Shown here: positions 50,524 through 59,456 of the stretch, one piece after another
Numbering within the stretch: the first letter of the stretch is position 1
How the letters are laid out: each line of letters opens with the position of its first letter
Assembly: GCF_014384905.1 (NCBI RefSeq)
Contig: NZ_JACRSV010000001.1
Coordinates: 1,240,001-1,304,000 of the forward strand
DNA: 64,000 nucleotides
Source: Fumia xinanensis
GTDB lineage: Bacteria; Bacillota; Clostridia; Oscillospirales; Ruminococcaceae
Direction of reading: 5' to 3'
Position numbers and translations under genes: made by a program
The notes under the pieces: model-generated
Seen by the model: only the letters and a program-made list of their open reading frames with translations
Told to the model about the DNA's origin: nothing
The model's database searches: none

Positions 50524-51564
50524 TTACGAATCTCGCCGGGTGATGGCTTCCCATAGGCCCAGAATATAGGCGGCCCCCAGCGCCCGGTCGTAGAGACCGT
50601 AGCCCGGGCGGCCTTCCTCGCCCCAGATCATCCGCCCGTGGTCGGGGCGGACATAGCCGTCAAAGCCGCTGTCTGCTAGCGCCCTGACGATAGCGTACAT
50701 GTCAAGGGAGCCGCAGGGGGTGGGATGGGCCGTTTCCTCGAAGCAGCGGTCGCCGGTGATGCGGATGTTCCGCAGGTGGACAAAGTGGATCCGCGAGGCG
50801 AAAGCCCGGATCATCTGGGGCAGGTCGTTTTGCGGGTTCGCCCCTAACGAGCCGGTACAGAAGGTAAGGCCGTTTGCCTCGCTGTCAACAATGGAAAGCA
50901 GCCGCCGGAGGTTTTCCTCACAGGTGACGATGCGGGGCAGGCCGAACATCCCCCAGGGCGGGTCGTCGGGATGGATGGCCATTTTGACGCCGCTTTCCTC
51001 CGCCACCGGGATCACCGCTTGGAGGAAGGTTTCGAGGTTTTTCCACAGGGCTTCCTCATCCACCGCTTCATAGCGTTTTAAGAGAGCCTGCAGCTCAGGT
51101 GCCGAGTAGCTTTCGTCCCAGCCGGGCAGAGAGAGGCCCCCTGCCGCCGGATTCATCTTAAGCACCGTCTGCTGGTCATAGGCCAGGGAATTAGAGCCGT
51201 CGGGATGGACCCGTTTCAGCTCACTACGGAGCCAGTCAAACACCGGCATGAAGTTGTAGCAGATGACCTTTACCCCCGCCTGCCCCAAGCGGCGGACATT
51301 CTCACAGTAGTTTTCGATGAGGCGGGGGGCGTCGGGGCCGCCCAGCTTGATTTCCTCGTGGACGGGGACGCTTTCCACCACCTCGAATGCGAGGCCGTTT
51401 GATTCGGCCTGCTGTTTCAGGGCGGCGATGGCCGGTTCGGGCCAGACCTCCCCTACCGGGGTGGAATAGACCGCCGACACAATGCCGCTCATACAGGGAA
51501 TCTGGCGGATTTGGGACAGGGTGACGGGGTCGTCTTCCCCGTACCAGCGAAAGGTAAGTTTCAT
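50524..51564 (-). CDS. uxuA: Mannonate dehydratase
   Basis: A 346-residue TIM-barrel enzyme that removes water from mannonate to give 2-keto-3-deoxygluconate. Family marks are FRWYGEDDPVTLSQIRQIP, GEVWP, KMAIHPDDPPW (metal His), TFCTGSLGA, HFVHLRNI and YVRPDHGR. ATG 51564 follows AAAGGAGTTTTCCGC. It lies upstream of uxuB on the same strand with a 220-base gap, and downstream of a low-GC GH127 gene. Confidence 0.92.
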   Translation of the reverse strand: MKLTFRWYGEDDPVTLSQIRQIPCMSGIVSAVYSTPVGEVWPEPAIAALKQQAESNGLAFEVVESVPVHEEIKLGGPDAPRLIENYCENVRRLGQAGVKVICYNFMPVFDWLRSELKRVHPDGSNSLAYDQQTVLKMNPAAGGLSLPGWDESYSAPELQALLKRYEAVDEEALWKNLETFLQAVIPVAEESGVKMAIHPDDPPWGMFGLPRIVTCEENLRRLLSIVDSEANGLTFCTGSLGANPQNDLPQMIRAFASRIHFVHLRNIRITGDRCFEETAHPTPCGSLDMYAIVRALADSGFDGYVRPDHGRMIWGEEGRPGYGLYDRALGAAYILGLWEAITRRDS

Positions 51565-51673
51565 GCGGAAAACTCCTTTATGTTCTGCGTTCATGATGGG
51601 CGGATACTTGTAGTCGGGCTTGAGGTATCGCGACGTAGCGGACGCTTCTACGGTTTTTGAAAGGCGTCCGTAG

Positions 51674-51688
51674 GTAGGGGCGATGCCT
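51674..51688. repeat. Half copy of the GTAGGGGCG repeat
   Basis: GTAGGGGCGATGCC directly after the GH127 stop codon; the second half is missing. Bases 51600-51673 hold another short inverted repeat (GGACGC) but no gene. Confidence 0.6.
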
Positions 51689-51700
51689 CTTTTATAAAGA

Positions 51701-53518
51701 TTATTTTTTTAAAAACCACACAAGCATTTCGGACTCGCCCCGGTTGGCAAATGCGTAATAAGGAATCAGCTTTAAAGTACACGGCTCGTAATCATCGCCG
51801 ACCGGTGAGTACAGTTTATCATCATCTTTTTGCCTAAAGGCTTGCAAAGTAACCGAAGGAAGAATAAATTCGCCTTCTTCAATTTTTGCTGGTGCATTCG
51901 TATCAATTTCAATACATCTTAAATCATTGCCGTTATCAACGGCTTCCCCACAATAAACTACAGGGCCCCGCATGACGGCGATTCTTCCGGCATTTTCGTG
52001 AACGCGCTTATTTGCTTTGATAAATACTACAGGCATATGGAGTTTTAATTCAATTTCAATGCTGTCATTCATTTCAATGTATGCATAGCCGTTTTTTAAA
52101 GTATAGTCAACATTTAAGCTGAAGTTTTGACACCATGAGGGAATACGCAAGGCTATTTTCTTTTGTGGTGCCGTACATTTTATTTTTATTTCACCGTCTG
52201 CCGGGTAACCGGTATTTTGAGAGATGCTTATCTCCCCATATGCGGTTACAGAATCCATATACTGATGTACATAAACGGTTTCGTCATTATATGTGTACAG
52301 AAAATCTGCAATAGACGGTATAAATCGGACAATATTGGGAGGACAGCAGGAACAGTCGAATACTTCAAGCCGTTGTGTTATCGGGAAGCGTTCCTTATTG
52401 ATGACCGACGGATTCACATGGTTAAAACGCGGGTCGATTTCCAAGGGATTTTCATAGAAAAAGGATTTTCCGTCCATGGAAACACCTGATAAAAAACCAT
52501 TGTATATTGCACGTTCCGCCATGTCTGCATATTTTGAGTCCGTATCTATTTGAAGCATACGGTTACAAAACATTGCCAAAGAAATGGCCGCACAGGTTTC
52601 GGTATACGCGGTTCTGTTTGGTAAATGATACGGGACTGTAAAAGCTTCCCCGAGGTGGCTTGAGCCAACGCCGCCGGTTATATATACTTTATTGTTTGCA
52701 ATATCATCAAAAACACGCTTGCAGGCATCTTTCAGTTCACAATCGTTGTATCTGTCTGCGATATCAGCAGCACCGCATAAAAGATATAAAGCGCGGACAC
52801 AATGCCCCTCGGCGGTCGAACGTTTACGAAGGGGCATTTCATCTTGATTGTAAAGGAGATTATTGTAGTCGTAGTTTGAGTCGTGTTCTTCTTTCTTTGT
52901 TCCGTGTTCATCAATAAAAAATTTAGATAATTCAAGATATCTTCTCTCGCCGGTTGCGTCATATAGTTTTACCAATGCAAGTTCAAGTTCTGGGTGGCCG
53001 GGAGTGGTAAAAGCGGCGCTTTTTTCGATTTTGAACACCTTTTCGATATAGTCGGCAAATTTACACATCGCCTTTATAAATTTACCCTTTCCGGTGGCGT
53101 TGTTGTAGGCAATTGCCGCTTCAATCAGATGACCTGCGCAATAAAGCTCGTGACATGAACGGTCAGAAAAACGCTTATCTTGTTCGGTGACAAGATAATG
53201 GCTGTTAAAATATCCGTTTTCATCGCTGTTTTTAACTATGTTATCTATGGCATCGTCAATGATTGCTTCAAGCTTTTCATCTCTTTTTTCTTGTAATATG
53301 TATGCCGCACCTTCCATCCATTTGGCAACGTCGGAATCCCAGAATATATGGGGCATATCGGGGTCGCCCGCTTTCCATCTGCAGGAAAGCGCGTCAAAAC
53401 GATGTGTATCGACAAAACGGTCGTATACGGAATACAGAGTCGAGTTCTTTACCATATCCTGCTTTTGCTTCCAAAATCCGTTATTTATTTTTGTATTCGA
53501 AAAGTCTATCTTTTCCAT
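51701..53518 (-). CDS. GH127 family glycoside hydrolase (beta-L-arabinofuranosidase-like)
   Basis: A 605-residue enzyme of the GH127/DUF1680 group. The zinc-site pattern is complete: YTETCAAIS (Glu, Cys) near residue 320 and FDCSCCPPNIVRF (two Cys) near 395. The N-terminal alpha/alpha barrel shows WDSDVAKWMEGAAY, SCHELYCAGHLIEAA and the C-terminal beta part VMRGPVVYCGEA. No signal peptide, so it is cytoplasmic. Relatives remove beta-L-arabinofuranose. The gene is clearly AT-rich compared with uxuA and uxaC on both sides, which suggests recent transfer together with the divergent AraC gene. Confidence 0.85.
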   Translation of the reverse strand: MEKIDFSNTKINNGFWKQKQDMVKNSTLYSVYDRFVDTHRFDALSCRWKAGDPDMPHIFWDSDVAKWMEGAAYILQEKRDEKLEAIIDDAIDNIVKNSDENGYFNSHYLVTEQDKRFSDRSCHELYCAGHLIEAAIAYNNATGKGKFIKAMCKFADYIEKVFKIEKSAAFTTPGHPELELALVKLYDATGERRYLELSKFFIDEHGTKKEEHDSNYDYNNLLYNQDEMPLRKRSTAEGHCVRALYLLCGAADIADRYNDCELKDACKRVFDDIANNKVYITGGVGSSHLGEAFTVPYHLPNRTAYTETCAAISLAMFCNRMLQIDTDSKYADMAERAIYNGFLSGVSMDGKSFFYENPLEIDPRFNHVNPSVINKERFPITQRLEVFDCSCCPPNIVRFIPSIADFLYTYNDETVYVHQYMDSVTAYGEISISQNTGYPADGEIKIKCTAPQKKIALRIPSWCQNFSLNVDYTLKNGYAYIEMNDSIEIELKLHMPVVFIKANKRVHENAGRIAVMRGPVVYCGEAVDNGNDLRCIEIDTNAPAKIEEGEFILPSVTLQAFRQKDDDKLYSPVGDDYEPCTLKLIPYYAFANRGESEMLVWFLKK

Positions 53519-53554
53519 TTTTTGCTCCTTTTTTCTTACGGTTTTTCAAGGGTA

Positions 53555-53584
53555 TTGACATCTTTTTATAAAATATATTATAAT
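53555..53584 (+). promoter_or_regulatory. Promoter of the AraC gene next to GH127
   Basis: TTGACA (53555-53560), 18 bases, TATAAT (53579-53584). ATG 53601 would be about ten bases from the start of transcription and has no ribosome site, which favours ATG 53637. Confidence 0.7.
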
Positions 53585-53636
53585 TTAGCAGAAAAAATCA
53601 ATGCCCAAAAGCAGAGGAAAAGTGAGAAAATCCGAC

Positions 53637-54413
53637 ATGTTAAAGATTGACGATACAAATTATTTCAGTTTTGAGAGTATAGGTGAATTTTCATCGGACA
53701 ACGAATGGATACATCCCGACAGAGTTCTAGACAGCTATGAACTCATTTTTATAACAAAGGGGGAAGTTTTTATCCGGGAGGAGGATGAAAATTACGAATT
53801 ATATAAAAACGAATGTATCTTACTGGAATCGGGAAAAAGACATTTCGGTTATAAAGTGAGTAAAAACCCTACATCGTTTTATTGGTTCCATTTTAAAACC
53901 GATTTTAAAATGCCCTTTAAAGTATATAAAGATGACGAATATTATGATGTCAAATATCTTTTGAAAAAATTGTTACATATGTCAAAAACTCCGGGTTACA
54001 GCAGCAGCGCAAAGGATTCTGCGGCATTGTTGCTTTTTTATGAGCTTTCGCAAATTGCAGCGGCAACAAAAGCATCGGCACTTGCAAACAAGATTGGAGA
54101 ATATATCAGAATTCATGCGGATAAGGGTATCACGGTTGAAACGGCGGCAAGACATTTCGGGTATAATGCCGATTACATCAGCAAGCTTTTCAAAATGAAT
54201 TTCGGAATGGGAATAAAAAAATATATATTGAGTGAAAGAATCAAAAAAGCCAGGGATTTGCTTTTGAATACGGAATTGTCCATAAAGGAAATTTCTGCGC
54301 AAATGGGATTTTCCGATGCCAATCATTTCATAAAATTTTTTATGTATCATGAAGAAATAAGCCCAATGAAATTTCGCAACAGATATTTTAATACACATAT
54401 GAACAATCAATAA
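53637..54413 (+). CDS. AraC family regulator
   Basis: A 258-residue regulator with an N-terminal cupin-like sugar-sensing domain (YELIFITKGEVFIREED, then ECILLESGKRHFGY) and two C-terminal helix-turn-helix units (VETAARHFGYNADYISKLFK and IKEISAQMGFSDANHFIKFF, ending PMKFRNRY). I prefer ATG 53637, after AGAGGAAAAGTGAG at a long distance, but ATG 53601 gives 270 residues in the same frame. It is divergent from the GH127 gene, shares its low GC and probably controls it in response to an arabinose-containing sugar. Confidence 0.8.
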   Translation: MLKIDDTNYFSFESIGEFSSDNEWIHPDRVLDSYELIFITKGEVFIREEDENYELYKNECILLESGKRHFGYKVSKNPTSFYWFHFKTDFKMPFKVYKDDEYYDVKYLLKKLLHMSKTPGYSSSAKDSAALLLFYELSQIAAATKASALANKIGEYIRIHADKGITVETAARHFGYNADYISKLFKMNFGMGIKKYILSERIKKARDLLLNTELSIKEISAQMGFSDANHFIKFFMYHEEISPMKFRNRYFNTHMNNQ

Positions 54414-54563
54414 AAAACAGAGGTTTTTACACCACTGTGGGCGTCCGTCCCTGCTTTTTCTGCCTGTAAATATTGTACCAGAAAACACCGCTTGTTTTTT
54501 GCCGATTTCACTGGGATTTTGGACGATTTTACAAAATGTGCCGCCCGATATGGGATAACGCCG

Positions 54564-55931
54564 CTACAGCCGGTTGACCAACTGCTCGGCGTTGTCGTAA
54601 AAGACGCGGCGGGTCACTTCCATGGCCGCCTGCTCCGAAAATCGGCCGGATTCGACGATTTTTCCCAGATAGGAGGCAAAAATCCGGCGGAAATAGTCGT
54701 GGCGGATATAGGAAGTGAAGCTGCGGCTGTCGGTGACCATGCCGGGATAGGTCCCCAGGGGCAGGTTGGCCGAAAAAGCCCGAAGCTGCCGATCGATGCC
54801 GCAGAGGTGGTCGTTGAACCACCAGGCCGGCCCCACCGTCACGCCGGGAAAGCTGCCTGCTATAGACACGAAGGGCTCCACCATGGCGGGGTTTAAGGGA
54901 TAGAGGATTACCCGGGGCAGGCCGGAGCGTTTGTTGACCGCGTCCAGCAGGCGGCAGAGGGCCTGCGGAGACATCACGTCCCCCATGCAGTCTCCGCCGC
55001 AGTCGGGACCCAGATGCTCGTACAAAACAGAGTTTGGGTTGCGCACCGCTCCCAGGTGGAGCTGGAGCGTCATGTCCAGGCGGCGGCATTCCCCTGCCAG
55101 AAAGGCGAGCGTCTCGAACAAAAAGGCGTCGTATTCCCCGTCGGACATGGGGAGCCCGGCCACCCCCTTTTGAAAGGCTGTCTCCGCCTGCTGGAAGGCG
55201 CCCTGGCTCAAAGGGAACCGCTCGATGCCAACGTCTATAAACCGGCAGTCCATCCGGGAAAAATCCACAAGCCGTTTGGACACGGCCTCCAGGTAATCCT
55301 TGTAAGAGCGAATGGTCACGCCGGCGATGACCCCCAGCTTGCCCACGTAGGTACTGCTTCCCTCCCGGCGGATGGTAAGCAGGTTGTCCGCCCGGAAGGT
55401 GGGCCGCACCATGGTGCGCATCATACCATGCTGCCGGAGCTTTTGGTGGAAGCTGAGCTCGTCTGCCGGGTCGTCGGTGGTGGCGATGTACCGGACGTTG
55501 GAGGCGTCGATAAACTTCCGAGGAGAGAGGGCTTTGGACCCGATGACACGATTGGCCTCGGTCCAGATTTCATCTGCTGTTTTGGGAGTCAGCGGGGTGT
55601 GGATGCCGAAATAGGCGGCGAGCTCCATCCGGGTCCAGTCCACCATGGGGTTGCCGGGGGCCTGCTCCAGACAGGCGGCGTACCGCCTAAACTTCTCCGA
55701 CCAGGGGGCGTCGCCGGTGACGTAATACTCCTCTACGCCACAGGCCCGCATCAGCCGCCACTTGTAGTGGTCGCCGCTGAGCATCAGTTCCCCGATGCTC
55801 AAAAAAGTCCGGTCCTCGTAAATGGCCCGGGGCGACAGATGGCAGTGAAAGTCGATAATCGGCAGCTCACAGCAGGACTCGTAAAGCCTTTGAGCCGCCG
55901 GACAGAGCAGCAGAAAGTCATTGGTTCCCAT
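54564..55931 (-). CDS. uxaC: Glucuronate isomerase
   Basis: A 455-residue member of the amidohydrolase superfamily that converts glucuronate to fructuronate (or galacturonate to tagaturonate). Marks are IIDFHCHLSPRAI (metal His pair), DNVRYIATTDDPAD-like NVRYIATTDDPADEL, LQLHLGAVRNPNS, the GPAWWFNDH region and YPGMVTDSRSFTSYIRHDYFRR. ATG 55931 lies nine bases after GAGAGG; ATG 55940 abuts that site. It is divergent from an AraC gene and is the first step of the pathway completed by uxuB, uxuA and eda. Confidence 0.92.
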   Translation of the reverse strand: MGTNDFLLLCPAAQRLYESCCELPIIDFHCHLSPRAIYEDRTFLSIGELMLSGDHYKWRLMRACGVEEYYVTGDAPWSEKFRRYAACLEQAPGNPMVDWTRMELAAYFGIHTPLTPKTADEIWTEANRVIGSKALSPRKFIDASNVRYIATTDDPADELSFHQKLRQHGMMRTMVRPTFRADNLLTIRREGSSTYVGKLGVIAGVTIRSYKDYLEAVSKRLVDFSRMDCRFIDVGIERFPLSQGAFQQAETAFQKGVAGLPMSDGEYDAFLFETLAFLAGECRRLDMTLQLHLGAVRNPNSVLYEHLGPDCGGDCMGDVMSPQALCRLLDAVNKRSGLPRVILYPLNPAMVEPFVSIAGSFPGVTVGPAWWFNDHLCGIDRQLRAFSANLPLGTYPGMVTDSRSFTSYIRHDYFRRIFASYLGKIVESGRFSEQAAMEVTRRVFYDNAEQLVNRL

Positions 55932-56053
55932 GAAATTCATCCTCTCGCAGATGTTTTGGTATCAGCGCGTAAATCTTTCCCGTGTTGGGGATATATTTCA
56001 TACTGTAAACTTATTGTATCATATCTATCTGCTAAAAAAATCGTCTATTTTGC

Positions 56054-56082
56054 TTGAAACCTTGCAAATCTTGCTGTATGAT
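56054..56082 (+). promoter_or_regulatory. Promoter of the AraC gene next to uxaC
   Basis: TTGAAA (56054-56059), 17 bases, TATGAT (56077-56082). Confidence 0.7.
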
Positions 56083-56105
56083 GGATTTTGAAAGGAGGAT
56101 TTGCC

Positions 56106-56948
56106 ATGCCCCAGGAAATCAGTGCCTTCAACCCGTCCCAGATGATGATCCGGACGGATTTTGAAGCCTACCATTACAGGGAACCCCACTTTCATTCCCT
56201 GGACTTTCACAGCCATGATTTTTACGAACTTTATGTGTTTTTGGACGGCAGCGTCACATACTATATCGAAGAAAAGGTCTACGACCTCTGCACCGGGGAC
56301 TTGCTGCTGATTCCGCCGGGCAAGATGCACCGGCCGGTGCTCATCGAAAACGCCCCCATCTACGAGCGGATCGTTTTATGGATAAACTCCGGGTTCCTCC
56401 ACAGTCTGGGCGGCGGCTTCGTCCGCTGCTTCGCCGATGCCGAGGAGCGCAAAAATTTCCTTTGCCGCCCGTCTCCCCAGTCTTTTCGCTACCTCAGAGA
56501 AACTCTTTCCCGCCTCATCCGCTGCATGCAACTCAAGGAGGTGCTCAAGCGGGCCTACTTAACGGCGGCTTTGGAGGAAATCTCCCACAGTTTCCGAGAA
56601 AGTCCCTTCGCCGGGACGAATCCGGTGAAGCAGGAAATCATACCGGCTGTCATCGCCTACATCGACGAGCACTACACCGAGCCGCTGACCCTGGACCAAA
56701 TCTGCGGCGCGTTTTTTGTCAGCAAGTACCATTTGAGCCGCCGTTTCAAGGCCTATACCAACTCCACCGTTTACGACTACATCCTTTCAAAGCGGGTGAG
56801 TTTGGCCCGGCGGCTGATCCGGCAGGGGGTTTCCGCCTCCGACGCCGGGGAAAAATGCGGTTTTTCCGACTACTCCAACTTCTACAAAGCCTTTGTCCGC
56901 AAAACCGGCCTCTCCCCTTCCCGGTTCAAGGAAACCGTTTCCAATTAG
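56106..56948 (+). CDS. AraC family regulator (likely of the glucuronate genes)
   Basis: A 280-residue regulator. The N-terminal cupin half shows HFHSLDFHSHDFYELYVFLD and DLLLIPPGKMHRPV, typical sugar-sensing AraC sequence. The C-terminal half carries two helix-turn-helix units (LDQICGAFFVSKYHLSRRFK and ASDAGEKCGFSDYSNFYKAF, then GLSPSRFKE). ATG 56106 follows GAAAGGAGGATTTGCC. It is divergent from uxaC and so is the best candidate activator of the glucuronate genes, an inference from position. Confidence 0.8.
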   Translation: MPQEISAFNPSQMMIRTDFEAYHYREPHFHSLDFHSHDFYELYVFLDGSVTYYIEEKVYDLCTGDLLLIPPGKMHRPVLIENAPIYERIVLWINSGFLHSLGGGFVRCFADAEERKNFLCRPSPQSFRYLRETLSRLIRCMQLKEVLKRAYLTAALEEISHSFRESPFAGTNPVKQEIIPAVIAYIDEHYTEPLTLDQICGAFFVSKYHLSRRFKAYTNSTVYDYILSKRVSLARRLIRQGVSASDAGEKCGFSDYSNFYKAFVRKTGLSPSRFKETVSN

Positions 56949-57299
56949 AGCCGCGGCAGGGGCCGGTTATCCCATGGAGGGTGGGGTTACAGGAGGACGG
57001 GGTTTTGCCTTACACAGACTGCGGGAGGGCAAAGATTTTCCTTTGTCCTTAGCCGCGGCGAAGCTGCGGGATAGGGACGGTTCTTCTTTTGTTCCAGTCG
57101 CGGAAGAGCGGGGGTTTTTGCCAAAAATCCCCCCTCTATCAAACTGCATAAAAAGCGGGAAAAACACCGCCTCTTTTCTCGACAACTATCCAAAGTTTCG
57201 GATGGGTACTTGCGGGCTTTGCCGCTTCGTGCTATCATGGTCTATGCTAAAAGTAAACGTTTACATTTCACCACAAAATCGCTGCAAGGAGGACTGCCC
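56949..57299. other. Intergenic region before the second MATE gene
   Basis: No gene is supported; an open frame runs through but starts inside the AraC gene. A hairpin lies at 57110-57134 (GGGGG and TTTTT arms, one mismatch). The MATE promoter and operator are listed separately. Confidence 0.55.
57210..57264 (+). promoter_or_regulatory. MATE promoter with a LacI/CcpA-type operator
   Basis: TTGCGG (57210-57215), 17 bases, TATCAT (57233-57238). GTAAACGTTTAC (57253-57264) is a perfect 12-base palindrome with the central CG of LacI-family operators and catabolite-response elements, placed just after the transcription start, where a repressor blocks elongation. Confidence 0.65.
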
Positions 57300-58703
57300 A
57301 TGGTTCAGGATCTCACCAGGGGAAAACCCGTCAAACTCATTTTGCTCTTCACCATCCCCCTGCTGATTGGCAACGTCTTTCAGCAGTTTTACAGCATGGC
57401 CGACACCATCATCGTCGGGCGCACCATCGGCGTGGACGCATTGGCAGGCGTCGGCGCCACCGGCAGCCTTTCCTTTTTAATCATCGGCTTCGCCCAGGGG
57501 CTCACCGCCGGGCTTTCGGTCATCACCGCCCAGCGATTCGGGGCCGACGACTACGACGGCGTGCGGAAAAGCGTCACGGTAAGCCTTCTCATCAGCGCCG
57601 TTTTGACGGTGGTGCTCACGGCCATTGCCGTTCTCACCGCTCGTCCCCTGCTCACGCTGTTACAGACTCCCGCAAACATCATCGACGACGCGTACGATTA
57701 CATCATCATTATTTTCTGGGGCATTTTCGCCTCGATGCTCTTTAACCTCTTGTCCAACGTGGTGCGGGCCTTGGGCGATTCCCGGACGCCGCTTCTTTTT
57801 CTCATTGTGGCCTGCGTATTAAACATTGTGCTGGACTTTGTGTTCATCCTGGCCTTCAAGATGGGGGTGGCCGGGGCCGCCTGGGCCACGGTGATTGCCC
57901 AGGTGGTTTCCTGCGCCCTCTGCATCGTCTACATCATCAAGCGGATTCCCCTGCTGCGGCTGTGCAAAAAAGACTGGAAGGTGGATGCGTCCTTTGTCGG
58001 GCTTCACTGCAAAATCGGCCTGCCCATGGCGTTTCAGACCTCCATTATCGCCATCGGGGCAATGATTTTGCAGATTCCCCTGAATCAGCTGGGTTCCACC
58101 GCGGTGGGCGCATTTACCGCCGCCCAGAAAATTGACAACCTGGCGGTGCAGGTCCTCATGTCCTTCGGCATCACCATGGCCACCTACGCCGCGCAGAACT
58201 ACGGCGCGGGCAACATGCGGCGGATCAAGCAGGGGGTAAACCGCTGCATCCTCATCAACGTCATTGCCAGCGTGATTTTAGGGGTGTTTATCATCCTGAC
58301 CTGCCGGCCTCTCGTCGGGGTTTTCGTGGGAAAGGGCCAGGAGGAAGTTGTGGAGCTGGCGCGGACCTACCTGATCATCAACTGCTCTCTTTATTTTCTG
58401 CTGTCGCTTTTGTTTGTCTATCGATACACGCTCCAGGGCATCGGCAAGAGCCTCACGCCGACGATTGCCGGCATCATCGAGCTGTTCATGCGCAGCGGCA
58501 CCGCTGTTTTCCTGGCGGCTCCCCTGGGATTCGCGGGCATCAGCGCCGCCAACCCCATCGCCTGGATCGGGGCGCTCATCCCGCTGACGACAGCCTATTA
58601 CCTGAACATCCGCAGGCTTTTGCGGCAGTTCCCCGACGAGCCGGAGCGGGCTGAATCAGGGAAGGCGGTTGCGGAGAAGAACACGGATTTCCGGGAGCTT
58701 TGA
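57300..58703 (+). CDS. MATE family efflux transporter
   Basis: A 467-residue MATE exporter. The first half has LILLFTIPLLIGNVFQQFYS then MADTIIVGRTIG; the second half begins with GLPMAFQTSIIAIGAMILQ and includes INQ/NQLGSTAVGAFTAAQKIDN. CAAGGAGGACTGCCC precedes ATG 57300; the open frame upstream is leader. It resembles the 12246 gene in plan but not closely. A LacI-type operator over its promoter suggests sugar or catabolite control. Confidence 0.85.
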   Translation: MVQDLTRGKPVKLILLFTIPLLIGNVFQQFYSMADTIIVGRTIGVDALAGVGATGSLSFLIIGFAQGLTAGLSVITAQRFGADDYDGVRKSVTVSLLISAVLTVVLTAIAVLTARPLLTLLQTPANIIDDAYDYIIIIFWGIFASMLFNLLSNVVRALGDSRTPLLFLIVACVLNIVLDFVFILAFKMGVAGAAWATVIAQVVSCALCIVYIIKRIPLLRLCKKDWKVDASFVGLHCKIGLPMAFQTSIIAIGAMILQIPLNQLGSTAVGAFTAAQKIDNLAVQVLMSFGITMATYAAQNYGAGNMRRIKQGVNRCILINVIASVILGVFIILTCRPLVGVFVGKGQEEVVELARTYLIINCSLYFLLSLLFVYRYTLQGIGKSLTPTIAGIIELFMRSGTAVFLAAPLGFAGISAANPIAWIGALIPLTTAYYLNIRRLLRQFPDEPERAESGKAVAEKNTDFREL

Positions 58704-58709
58704 GGATAG

Positions 58710-58746
58710 AAAACCCGCCCTGCTTTGAAAGCGGGGCGGGTTGTTT
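58710..58746. terminator. Bidirectional terminator after the MATE gene
   Basis: AACCCGCC and GGCGGGTT form the base of a hairpin with an inner TGC/GCG pairing, followed by GTTTTAT. Confidence 0.75.
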
Positions 58747-59030
58747 TATCGGCGGATTCCCTGCCAAAGGAGGAGGTCCAGGAAGGCGGAGAGGAGCTTG
58801 CCGTCGGTAATCAGGCCGAAGTTGGGCGAATCGTCTCGCCGGTCGATTTGGAGCGCCTGCAACACGGCGATTTTGTTGTGGCGCTCCGGCTGGAGTCGGA
58901 CGGCGTACTCCCAATCGTCCACATGCATGGTGACGGTATAGAAGGCGTTCAGGGGCTGGGCGCAGGCCCTTTTGCTGAGGGAATGGCAGAAATCTTCGTA
59001 CTGGGTGTGCTTTAACTGACGTATAATCAT
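58746..59030 (-). CDS. Small protein of unknown function (94 residues)
   Basis: A 94-residue soluble protein, MIIRQLKHTQYEDFCHSLSK at the start and FLDLLLWQGIRR at the end, with an even mix of helix and strand residues. No family is recognised. GAAAGGATTTTTGCT precedes the ATG. It lies next to the first sRNA cassette and is transcribed away from it. Its own promoter is not clear and may overlap the sRNA promoter region. Confidence 0.55.
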   Translation of the reverse strand: MIIRQLKHTQYEDFCHSLSKRACAQPLNAFYTVTMHVDDWEYAVRLQPERHNKIAVLQALQIDRRDDSPNFGLITDGKLLSAFLDLLLWQGIRR

Positions 59031-59061
59031 AGCAAAAATCCTTTCTTTTTTGCCAACGCAC

Positions 59062-59178
59062 TTGAAAGGTTTTGCGGCGCATGGTATAATATTTACGCGG
59101 CAATTTCCTTTCGAAGTTGTTGGCGTGTGTAGAAGTGGTGCTTACTTTTCGACGGTGGCGCCACTTCTTTTATTTTTT
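59062..59178 (+). ncRNA. Small RNA cassette, copy 1
   Basis: TTGAAA (59062-59067), 17 bases and TATAAT (59085-59090) give a transcript of about 82 bases from near 59097. Hairpin P1 is CAATTTC (59101-59107) with GAAGTTG (59113-59119). Hairpin P2 is AGAAGTGGTGC (59131) with GCGCCACTTCT, an 11-pair stem, followed by TTTATTTTTTG: an intrinsic terminator. No reading frame of useful length lies inside. The RNA ends at the stop of the first RHH gene, which runs the opposite way. Two near-identical cassettes follow downstream. Confidence 0.8.
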
Positions 59179-59352
59179 GATGAGCTTGTCCTCTAATCCG
59201 ATAATTCCTCTGCGGGTCGCTTCTGCCCTGCCGACGTTTTCCTGTGCGCAATACTTTTCCAGTATATCGACGCATTTGTCGTCTAGCCGGACGTGAATGG
59301 AAGTGCCTTTGGGATTATCTGTAGGGCGGCCCATCTTTTTTTCTTTGGGCAA
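59170..59352 (-). CDS. Ribbon-helix-helix protein 1 (60 residues)
   Basis: A 60-residue RHH (CopG/Arc-like) DNA-binding protein. After LPKEKK comes MGRPTDNPKGTSIHVRLDDK (strand), helix one CVDILEKYCAQEN and helix two RAEATRRGIIGLEDK. I chose TTG 59352 because GTGAGGTGA lies eight bases upstream; the longer frame has no site. All sibling genes use the same TTG and site. It probably represses its own promoter. No toxin gene is adjacent, so a classical antitoxin role lacks support. The 3' end is shared with the terminator of sRNA copy 1. Confidence 0.7.
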   Translation of the reverse strand: MPKEKKMGRPTDNPKGTSIHVRLDDKCVDILEKYCAQENVGRAEATRRGIIGLEDKLIKK

Positions 59353-59370
59353 ATGACTCACCTCACTTTT

Positions 59371-59412
59371 GCAGCCCAAAATTATAATATCATTATGCAG
59401 CCCAAAAGTCAA
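59371..59412 (-). promoter_or_regulatory. Promoter and direct-repeat operator of RHH gene 1
   Basis: On the minus strand TTGACT (59412-59407), 17 bases, TATTAT (59389-59384). TTTTGGGCTGC occurs twice, 26 bases apart (rc at 59371-59381 and 59397-59407), flanking the -10 box. Confidence 0.75.
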
Positions 59413-59456
59413 GAGATTTTTAATAATTTCTACTTGACATCTTTTTGCCAACGCAC

